From Talpa occidentalis (Eukaryota; Chordata; Mammalia; Eulipotyphla; Talpidae): DNA of 64,000 nucleotides. The stretch's first letter is position 1. Each line of letters begins with the position of its first letter. The stretch covers positions 83,494,678 through 83,558,677 of the forward strand of contig NW_023602073.1 in the NCBI RefSeq assembly GCF_014898055.3, written 5' to 3'. Under the pieces are notes generated by a model that had not been told where the DNA came from, ran no database searches, and saw nothing but the letters and a program-made list of their open reading frames with translations. The position numbers and the translations under genes are program-made. Shown in pieces: positions 1 to 10,300 of this stretch.

Positions 1-689
1 CTATTTCAAGTCCAATCTCACATATCTAACCTACTTTCCTGGCACATATTTAACCAATGTTTACCGAGTCCCTATCAAGTTTCATGGGTGCTACAAACGA
101 GGCTGTCTTTCAAGTCTTCTCTTCAAGTTAGCTCCTAATACAAAATTTACAATAGCTACTTTCTCTAGGCCACATTGTATCATGTTATTTTATCTTTAAG
201 TACTTTTACCACACCTTTTCTCCTCCTTTTTTCATTTACAGAACAGACCAAGGGGTAGAGGATTCTTAGTTTTTGTTCTACTCAGAGTGCTGGACTGGGT
301 GTTAGTAAAACTAACCACAGGCTAAGGTGAAAGTCTAGTGGTTGTTGCTCCTTTTGTTTCAGGAGACATTTGCTCTTTAGATGAGGTGACAGCTTTGACT
401 TTGGGTTGCTGGGCAAGTTCTAGGTTGCCGCCCTAAATGCAGAAGTGGTAGCTTGGGCTTTCTGTCTCTATGGTGGCAGGTCACCATTACCTTCTGTCTT
501 TTGCTGTAGATAATTTTTCTTCCTTTTGGACCAGCCTGGAGAGGGGGAGCGCGTGTGGACAGGACTGGAGTGCAGACGGTGACACCTTCCAGGACCTCAC
601 ATCACCACCACCCGAGCCGCCTCTCCCAGGGCACAGCGGGCACCCCTCTCGCTCAGCTGGACGGAGCCCCGGGCAGGTCGTGTCCATCC
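1..689. other. upstream flank, no gene seen
   Basis: AT-rich, unique-looking DNA changing to GC-rich from about 540. Open frames across 470-1597 are by-products of high GC and overlap the real exon 1 in another frame. Confidence 0.6.
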
Positions 690-1038
690 TGGGCTGTGTC
701 TGTACCCGGGGTAGGATGGGGGCCGGGGGTGCTGGCGGGCCAGTGGCGGGCCCAGATCTACCCCTGGGGCCCTCTAAGGCTGAGCGGAGGCAAGTCGGGA
801 GGGGGGGCGGGGGATGCAAAATGAGGTGCGTCCCCAGGGGCCGCGGCTTTCGGGCCCAGAAGCGGCTGGTCTCTCCTCGGGGAGGAGAGGGAACCAGATG
901 GGCGGGTTCAAGCGTCGGCGGCGGCCGTCCCGGGGCCTCCAGCTCCTCCCCGCAAGTGTGCCAGTCTGCCGCTCACCACGCTGAGGCAGTGCGGCGGCGG
1001 GCGCGCCGAGGCTGCCGCCCAGCGCCCTCGCCGCGGCC

Positions 1039-1053
1039 ATGCCCGGGCCCTAG
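1039..1053 (+). other. short upstream ORF (MPGP-stop)
   Basis: ATG CCC GGG CCC TAG, preceded by GCC, lies 59 bases upstream of the OGFRL1 start codon. If transcription begins upstream of 1039 it would sit in the 5' leader and could lower initiation at the main ATG, which has only a moderate Kozak context. Confidence 0.45.
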
Positions 1054-1112
1054 CGCGCCTGCCGCAGCCCGCGCCCCGCAGCCCGCAGCGCGCGCCCGCC
1101 GCCGCCTCTTCA

Positions 1113-1193
1113 ATGGGCAACCTGCTCGGCGGGGTCAGCTTCCGCGAGCCCACCACGGTGGAGGACTGCGACTCCACCTGGCAGACGGACTCG

Positions 1194-1229
<36 letters not shown>

Positions 1230-1370
1230 GAGGAGCCGGGGCCGGGCGGCGGCGGGGAGGGCCCGGGGCAGGAGTCGGAGCAGCCCGCGCAGCCCCCGGA
1301 GCGCGCCGGCGGGCGGCCCCGCACCAGCTCCGCGCCGGACGAGGACGCCGAGGCGGCGGGCGCCGAGCAG
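1113..1370 (+). CDS. OGFRL1: OGFRL1 coding exon 1 (residues 1-86)
   Basis: ATG at 1113-1115, donor GT at 1371, phase 0. The start context is TCA-ATG-G: a pyrimidine at -3 and G at +4, a middling Kozak site. It encodes MGNLLGGVSFREPTTVEDCD, a TWQTDSEPEP stretch with six Glu-Pro units, then a Gly/Pro/Glu-rich low-complexity segment ending GAEQ. The exon lies wholly inside the CpG island. Gly2 followed by Asn-Leu-Leu-Gly fits an N-myristoylation pattern. Confidence 0.95.
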
Positions 1371-4300
1371 GTACGCGGCCCCGCGGTGGCCTCGGGCCGG
1401 GCCGGGGCGCCTCTGGCCCCGGCGCCGGAGGAAGGGACCGCGCCGGGGCGAGGAGCCAGCGCCGAGCGGCCCCCGCGCGCGCAGGGGGCAGGGGCGCCGG
1501 GCGGCTGCGGGGCCTCCGCGCGCTGACCCCTCCGGGCGGACTCGGGGGCCTGCGGTGGCCCGAGCGCCGCGGCCGCTTGCTGCCGGCCTGGGCCTGACCG
1601 CGCGCGCGGCGAGGAAGTCCCTGAAGGCAGAACCCAACTTGAACGGGTGTTTTCCGGGTGTTTTCTTTGCAGCGCAGCTGGGTGATGCGAAGGTGGGCTG
1701 GGAGGAAACTGTCTAAAAATAGGGGGTTGTGAAAGCCGAGCTAGTGCGTGTTATTGGTAAAAATGACCCAGAATAAGGTGGGACTGCAGTTGAGGGCGGC
1801 GAGAGCTCTTCCCCTGCGGTGGGGTCTCCAGCCATTAAAAGTATTGCAGGAAGTCTGCATTGAAGTTAAAACGCCACAGTTTTTTCTTACCCTAAGTGAG
1901 GCCTTAAACCTAGGAGTTCAGGGCACTCTTCAAAAATTGTATTTCGTCCAGAAGACTTGTTGATCCAACTGTGCTTAAGTCATTTTACCTAATACAATTT
2001 GGAGGAGAGGTTCGTAAAGGGATAAATATCCCGTTTATAATTCAGAAAAGTTTAAAAAGGAGGAACTGTGTAACCCTCTGAAGTGTGCATCCTGGGGGTG
2101 TTTGAGGTTTGTGATTCTCCATTAGGCCCAGCTCTTTATCAGCGATGGGGAAACGAGTGAAAAATGCAGCCCAAAGTCAAATGTGACCACAGGATTCTTT
2201 GCTAGAGTAGAGGAGTCACCACTAAATTTATTTCAGCTCATCCATTTTGATGATCGTCTCTGTTTAGGGGGAGAAAAAATAAAGTCCTTAGTGCAGGTTC
2301 CTTGCTAAACATGTTATTTTAACTAGTTTCAATTTTGGAGTGGGATGGGAGTTGCTGTTTTTAATCCGGTTTAGAGAAAATTGAGGATTAGGAGAACCTG
2401 CCCAAGAACATACTTAGGAGGGAATGATTCAGGCCCAAGTGTGTATGACACCAATCTTTAACCTGTTGAAATTGTGACTGTTCCTCTGCCCCTTGTGTTC
2501 CGGGTCATTATGTATTGCAGTTTCAACCCAAGAAAAATATTAGATGTTATATTCCAGTTTTTCTCCTTTCTACTTGTTTCTAAAATAAGTTACCTTCTAA
2601 AGAATTTTGTTTATAAAAAAAAAAAAAAAACAAAAAAACCAACCCTTCCCCAAAAACCCAGTTCAGATCAGTCTAATTAACTAGATCCATCTATGCAACC
2701 CCAGTAACTGGTAGACCACATTAACTCTTCCTCTCCCCTTTAACAATTTATTTTTCATGTTAGTATTACCATCTAACTCTTTTAAAAAATCTTTTTATTT
2801 TGCTTTTTGACTATTAAATCCCATTTGTGCCTTATTCCCCACAGTCTAATTCATTTGCAGATACTGGATCTATAGTTAATATGTATCTCAGACTAATTAT
2901 TTCTCACCATCTCTACTGTTGTCGTTGTTCAGGTGACTATTTGACAAATGATAGTGCCATTAATTAAGATGGGGAAGTCCAGGGAGAAAACATCTTTAGA
3001 GATTAAATCAAGAATTCGCTTGAATTTGGTATCCTATTAGATACCAACTGCAGTTGTTGAGTCTCTGAATGGAGCCTCAGCCTAGGACTGGAATTAGCAT
3101 ATGATATTGGTGGTATTTAGAAGTCATGGGCGATAAGGAGGTCATCAAAGAGTGCTGAGGACAAAGGATCACACCCTGAACACTCCTCCATTTAGTGCAG
3201 TTGAAGAGGCGGAGGAGCCAAAGAGGCTGATGGGGGACAACTAATGAACCCCGAAGAAAACCAGAAGGTGTGGTATCTGACTTTCAGGAAGGAGAGAGGG
3301 GTTAACTGACTCCATGTAGCTCAAAGGTCAGCTGAGCTCTGCACTGAGCAATGTCTTGGCAAGATAGAGATAAGTTAGTGACACTGACAAGAGCCCCTTT
3401 GATGGAATGCTAAGGATGAAAGCCTGATTGGGATGGGTCTTGGGAGGGGAGGAGGAGACATGGAGTATGAGCAACTCTTTGTTGATGTTTTACTGTCAAA
3501 GGAAGCAAAGCTAAGGATCAACAATTGAGGGTGGATTTAGATCAAGGAAGGTTTTATGTGTTTAAGATTAGAGATACTACCTCTTGTCTTGTTTGTTTGC
3601 TGGAGGGAATGATCCAGAACAGAGGAAATGTTGATGATTCAAAGTGTTAAGAAACAAAATCCTTGAAGAGCTGGTAATGATAAAGGAATAGAAAAGCGTT
3701 CAAAGGGAGCAGAAGTTGGAGGAGCAAGGATGGATGTTGGTAGGTTGGTACATTTAGAAGTTGGAGGATTCAGTCATTCTCATGATAATCCCAAGAAGTG
3801 TGTAGGACATGAGTCATTACCTTAATTTCACAGATGGCAAAACTAAGATCCAGTTAAGTGATTTGCGTAAGGCCTTACAAATAAGTAGCAGAGATATGAC
3901 TCTGCCCAAGTCACCTGACTCTAAATCATGGGCTATTGACACTATACCAGGGTTCTGATTATGATCCTTTGCACTTTTAGGGGTGCTGAAATTGGGCCTG
4001 AAATAATCACATCTAATTAGTTGGACTTGGAGGCTGCAGCTTGGGATTGTAGTTCCTGGGATCTCGGTCTTGATCAACTTCTCTAAGCCTAGATTACCTT
4101 GTTTTTAAGCTATCAGTAACACTAATAACTGCTAGCCAGGTGTGTTATCAGAATCCAATGAAATAATATACATGTAAGTGCTTTGTAAATGGAAAAGTGC
4201 TTTCTATACAAATGTAGGATGATGATTCATGTGGTTGTAGCTCAAGCTAAATAGCTTCAGAAACTTGCTAGGCAGAGCTATTTTGAAACGTGTGGCAAGG

Positions 4301-7300
4301 ACCAGAATTTAAGCTTTTCCTTGCTTATGTAACATGACAGAGTAGCTAATGTTAAACATCAGAGATTTTGGTGTTAAAGTATCTCTGTACTTGTAGTAAT
4401 AGTGAGAATTGCACCACTTTAAAAATGTGCGAAAATTGCTTACAGGATGCCAGTCTGTCAACGCAGATGGGGGGTGGAGGTGATGAGACAAGGATTGGGG
4501 ATGAAACTCTTAATGAATATTCATATCTAAATTTTGTCTTCTATTTAATCATTGTCACTAGTCTCATTGTCCTGACTGCATGACACTGGACACAAAAGCA
4601 CTTTCTTAGGTATTGCCATACTACATAAAGTTTACAGAGGCCATAATTGATTTATAGTGGCCTGCATTTTATACTTTAAAATTTACTTCATAGTGGTGGA
4701 AATTTTGTTTAGAATATAAATAGCATGATTAAAATATCACATATAAGCTACTACAATTGGAAATTCATTTCATTTGAGAGCTTTTTATTGCTGTGTCTGT
4801 GCATTTTATATTTGCTGGTTTATATCATATTTTATTATCACTGAATTAGCAGATTGTTTTGATGTACTTTTTATGGTGTTTTAGGATAAAGTTTAGAAAC
4901 TAGTTTGTTTTAAAAGCCCGTTTGCCCTTCTTAAATATTACTTGACTAACAAGCAAAGCTAAATGTTACAAAATGAAAATTCTCTTTGTAGAATTATCTC
5001 AACACTTTAAGTATTATGTAAAGTGTTCTAAAATAAATTTTGTCATAGAATCACTTGTGTAACCTGTGGTAAAATATATGTCTTGACTTCATTTTGTGTT
5101 CTATTTTTGATGGATACCAACTTTTAACAGTTGGCGGGTCTATAGTTCTATAAGCTTTTGGTAAAATGTTTCTTATTTAGTAAGCACCTTAGGACAAATG
5201 ACTTTGGGTTTAAATCAAATCAGGAAAATGGTGACTGTAAGCAATATTAAAAGGACATTTATAATATTTTCATTAATTTGGATAACTTGATACTTCTCAG
5301 ACTTTATGGATGTTCATTATTTTAATTTTGTTTTGGAAATTAATCAGGAAATTATCTTGCTTCAACATGTAAATGGAAATTTACTTTTGACCCTAGGGTG
5401 GTGATTCCACTGAAGCATCTGCCAAACCAAAGAGAAGTTTTTATGCTGCGAGGGATTTGTACAAATACCGACACCAGTACCCAGTAAGAGTATAGAATGC
5501 TTTTTCTAAAATGTGAAATATTTTCTGTTACCTTATTTGTGGTGCTGATGAGCAAACATGCTACAGGGTCCTTGTGCCTTTTTTACCTATCCAAATGCTG
5601 GAGATTGATTTATTTTTTCCTTTAGCAGAACTTCAAAGATATCCGATATCAAAATGATTTGAGCAATCTTCGTTTTTATAAGAATAAAATTCCATTTAAG
5701 CCAGATGGTGAGTAATCTACTACTTTGGTAAAGGCTAACTTGACTTAATAATGTATAATAGTTATTCGCTGTTTAGTCTAACTGGAAATAGTCTTAATGA
5801 CAGTCAGACAAAGAATTTATTAGATAACCAGTGAGGATTCGAACCAGGAAGCAGCCTGACAGAGTTTACTCTTTGAGAATTTTAGCAATTTTTCACCTTT
5901 AGGGGTGCTGGATTTAGTTTATATAGGCAGGAGCAGTGAGTCATTAACATAACAATTACAATTATTCCTGACAAGGAGGGCTTCTAGTTCTGAGTTGTCC
6001 TGATCTAAAGGTATGTGATCAAAGAGGAAGGCAATATAGGATTTCATGTATTCCTCTTTAAAGTATGCGCCACAGCGCTGCAAACATTGGCTAACCATTG
6101 GTAAACCTTTATCTGGCTTCCTGGTCATCAGTGGGGGTGAAAAGACTGGCTTTATCTAAAGGCATCAATTTTGCTTAGCTGTTTTGGACTTCAAGTCTAT
6201 GCTGATGATCTTGCTTCCTTGTCTGCTACAACAGGGAGGGGTCATTTCAAAACATATTACAGCCGACTCATAATTCTATGGGCAGTACATCCTTAATGCA
6301 TTTGTTCATTGACTGACTGTACTTTGCAATGCAGTCCAATGTGTCCCTAAAGTCCTACACCCTAGAGTCGTGAGCATTAACTCTGGCAAATGCTAGAGAA
6401 ATAACTATGGATTAACAATATCTTTCATTATTTGAAAGGCAGTTGGGCCATTTTTGTGACAGGAAAAGGAAAGAAATTTATAGAACTATAAAATATTAGA
6501 TTATTAAGGAACATTAGGGGACATCAAATTCAGCTTTCTCTTTTAAAGATGGTCAGCGGGTCTTAAAGTTTGAATGACTGACGTGTTGGGTCATTTGATT
6601 GTAGAGTTGATTCTTGGTTCCTCAAGTTCATTGTTCTTTCCACTGTGCCATACCTGGAGTTTTTTTTTGGAACATAATTGAAAAGTGATGTTTATTAAAT
6701 TAACTTTGCTATTGATTTTTGGATTCAGGGGTCCCAGTTCAATGTTCTATTATCCTAGGAAGGGATCTACAGTACAGTAAATCTCTGTAACACTGCCAAA
6801 TAAACTTTCGTTCGCCTTAACAACTCTACAGTTGGCCTCAGGAATTTTTTTTAAATCTGGAGTGAGAGGATGTAGCCCCTATGGCATATACATATTTCAT
6901 AGAGACATCGTGCTGTGTTTATGGTGGTCATCCTAATTTTATCCAGGTCAGGCCAGAAAAGCTGGCTTCTATCCCTAGAGCCCTTTTCTCCATGAGGTGA
7001 CCAGATGGCACTGGCTCCTGCTCTTTGCTCTCAGTGGAAACCAAGCCAAATCCACAGCAATATGTCAGGGAATGAAAGCAATGGAGTGCAAAGCTATTCA
7101 AGTGTCAGAACCTTGTATTCTGACACTTTGGTGAATTGACTAGAGAAAAGAAACCTAAAGGCTGGTAGCGCCAGGAGGAGGAATTCCCTATACTTAGCAA
7201 AGCGATGCACTGGTTGGGAAATAGAACCTAAGAAAGTCGCAGAAATGGCCAGATTCATGTGTCTTTAATTTATTTTTTGGGTGTCCCAAAATTCTGCTCT

Positions 7301-10300
7301 GATTTGGAAGGAAAACCCTGGTTAAAAATGGTCTGTTGTACTTACTAGTGGTTGAAACATACTGCTTTATTTACTAATTGAAACAGTATCAGTTAAACTT
7401 TTAGTTTAGTTTTTGTTTTTTAGGACTTGGGGCAAGGAAACCATTTGAAAACATGCTATGATAGATTATTAATTTGACTTTATTTTGAATTTAATAAAAT
7501 TTGTGTAAAGCAATGCCTTCAAATATTAAAAATATTGAACACAGATATGACAGTATTTAACTAAGTTATTTTTGTGTTCCTAACAGTGAATTTATTTTTT
7601 GAGGTAGTAACTTAAAGCATTAACTTCAAGCAGTGCATTAGCTATTTTGTAATTTTCATCAAATATTTATTTTGAAATCTTACAAGATTGGTAGGGATAA
7701 GGAATTTTAGCTAAGGTCACATAAAATGTTATTCTAGCTTTATATAAATTGCAACAATTCAACACAATTTCTTCTCCAGTATGTATATGCATATACACAC
7801 TCACATACACACATACTTTCCAGTAAACATAATCCTGCAATAATATATTTTAATAAATAAGTAAGAGGGGTAGTAGTTGAAAAGGGGAACAAAAGAGAGC
7901 TTAGGAAGATATATGGTTGTAACATGCTGTTAAAGGCAACATTTTACCAAATGATCCAAGAGTTGCCCTTTACTACAAACTCGTGAAATCTGGAGGTCAC
8001 AAAAATGAGAAGAATTATGTTTAGAGGAATAGTATGTTGTGTTTTTTCCCCTATCCAATGGCCACATAATCAGTTTCAAAGACATAGACAGATTTAAGAA
8101 GTGGAAGATTTTGTTATCGATCCTTAGAGATGAGCAACAGGATGTGGTGGAGAGGGCTTACTTTTTTGGAAACAGAAATATCTGTGTTCTATATTCTTTT
8201 ATTAGTATGTGACTTTAAACATATCACATGATTTCCTCATTAGTAATACTGGGATAACATTACTGGTTTGGGAGAGTTCTGTGAAGATTAAGCTGGACGA
8301 TGTATACCCTGTGGCCCAGCATATTGTCGGTACCTAATACCTTTTTCTTTCTTTTTTGTCTCCTCCCTTTTCTTCTTTTCCTTGCTTTCCTTTTTATCTT
8401 CCTCTCCTGTTTCTATCCCCACCCGCCCCCCCCCCATTCATTTCAATTTGATGCTATCTGGTATTTAAAGAAATGTATCACCTCCTAGCACAGAGATTTG
8501 AAACCTTTTTTGGTACGAGGTCAAGTAGTAAATATTCTTGGCTCTGTGGGCTATATGGTCTCTATTGTAAATACTTATCTCTACTGTGGTTATGTAAAAT
8601 GCATAAATAAATGTGCATGGCTGTTTCAATAAAACTTTATCAGACAGATGGCATGGTATAGTTTGCCTACCTCTGCTATTGAGTAACACTGTCCACTAGA
8701 ACCTTCTGCAATTTGAGGTGCTATTAACTTTTTTAATATTAGATTTATTATAAAACTAAGTGTATGGCATATGATGTTCATCTTTTAAAAGCATTATTTT
8801 TGTGTGCTGTTGTTAATTTTAAGTTTTAATATAAAAAAATTAAGTGATGAAATCTTAAAATGCCTTCAGCAATGTTTTAAATATCTGATCCATTTTCCAA
8901 ATACTTAGGTGTTTACATTGAAGAAGTTTTAAATAAGTGGAAAGGAGATTATGAAAAGCTGGAGCACAACCACACTTACATTCAATGGTCAGTTATTCAT
9001 TATTTATCTTGAACCATGTGCTATTTAATCATGTATGCTTCCCGTTTTTAATGTAAAACTATTATTTTTCTGAAAAACAGGCTTTTTCCTCTCAGAGAAC
9101 AAGGCTTGAACTTCTATGCTAAAGAACTAACTACATATGAAATTGAGGTAATGTAACTCATATTATCTTCAATGAGATGGCCAAATAACATTGCTGTTTT
9201 ATTGTCTGGTAGCTACTGAATCATTTCAGCATTTTTGTTTTCTTTTAATAGGAATTCAAAAAAACAAAAGAAGCAATTAGACGATTCCTCCTGGCTTATA
9301 AAATGATGTTAGAGTTTTTTGGAATAAAACTGATTGATAAAACTGGAAACGTTGCTCGGGCTGTTAATTGGCAGGAAAGATTTCAGCATCTGAATGAGTA
9401 AGTAAATCTTCCCAAGATACTTTGGGAGCCAGCATGTTTTTTCCCTTGTTTGGAATTATCTGTGGAACATAGGAACAACTAGCAGATGGACTCAGGAATT
9501 TGAATTCAAAGACTAATCTGAAAAGCATTCTAGTCCCCATTTATATTCTAAAACAGGGCAAAACAACAGAAAAATAAAAATACAGGTAGAAATACGGTGA
9601 TTAAACTTCAGAGCTGTTTGTTCCTGGCTTCCATAGCCAAATGCGGCCTCTTCCTTGTTATGCCATGTTTATTTCCATTTACTGTTATTTCTTGCATATG
9701 GTTTTCTGAATCCCCTTTGTAGCTGGTTGTAAGCTTCTTGTGGCTGTCTGTATCTAACATCCTCAAGCATGGTACTGTTTTAGATTAAATCCATGAATTA
9801 AACCTATGTAAAATTCATTTTATAAACCTGAAATGTACCCCAACCTTTTATTTAAAAAGTGGAAAAATTAAAATATTTTATATCTAGGTCAAAAACAAAA
9901 GCCCATTTAATAAATCCCAAACCTGTGAAGAAAATTTTAAAATGCTTTCTTTGGAATAATTTGCTATATGCTTTTGCTTGGATATTTATATAACTTTTAT
10001 TAATACTTATAACCAAAGTGTCGTTTTCTTATTACTTTCTTTGCATGTAAGCTGGCTCATGTTTTCGTTTTTAATTATAGGGTGCCTTACAAGTGCTGGA
10101 CTATAAAACCAACAGCTTTGAAGCATTGGTTAGCACATTATAATTAACTGACTGGGCAAGTACCAAGAGAAAAAAAATTAAGGCTAACCGAAGGAATGTT
10201 TCTGTGCCCAAAACAAATCAGAGTTTTATGCTTCAATTAACTATTATCTTTCTAGAACCTTTATCGTGCTTTGGTAAAATAAATATAATTTTTTTTAAAG

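Larger units (their letters stand above)
690..1610 (+). promoter_or_regulatory. OGFRL1: CpG island / OGFRL1 promoter and 5' UTR
   Basis: An abrupt rise in G+C and CpG density surrounds exon 1, against AT-rich DNA on both sides. A GC box (GGGGGCGGGG) lies at 803-812. No TATA box was seen near the start codon, as expected for a CpG-island promoter. The transcription start cannot be fixed from sequence. A four-codon upstream ORF lies at 1039-1053. Confidence 0.8.
1371..5396 (+). other. OGFRL1: OGFRL1 intron 1
   Basis: Donor GTACGC at 1371, acceptor CCCTAG ending 5396. It holds the 3' edge of the CpG island, a poly-A run near 2614-2632, a purine-rich stretch at about 3140-3760 that may be an old unclassified repeat, and MIR-like relics at 3790-3960 and 4065-4235. 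No SINE of the young family is present. Confidence 0.85.
5708..8908 (+). other. OGFRL1: OGFRL1 intron 3
   Basis: Donor GTGAGT, acceptor ATACTTAG. Contents in order: an LTR in antisense (5770-6359), a MIR-related stretch (6480-6660), unique DNA, a MIR relic (8125-8335), a pyrimidine/poly-C tract (8340-8437) and a hAT-type MER element (8487-8690). Confidence 0.85.

Noticed and set aside
470..1597. 375-codon plus-strand ORF over the CpG island
   Set aside because: Long only because GC-rich DNA lacks stops; Arg/Gly/Ala-rich composition; overlaps the true OGFRL1 exon 1 in another frame.
5919..6128. 69-codon minus-strand ORF that looks protein-like
   Set aside because: Falls within an LTR-like element and ends at its TATA box; no start context or homology I can name.
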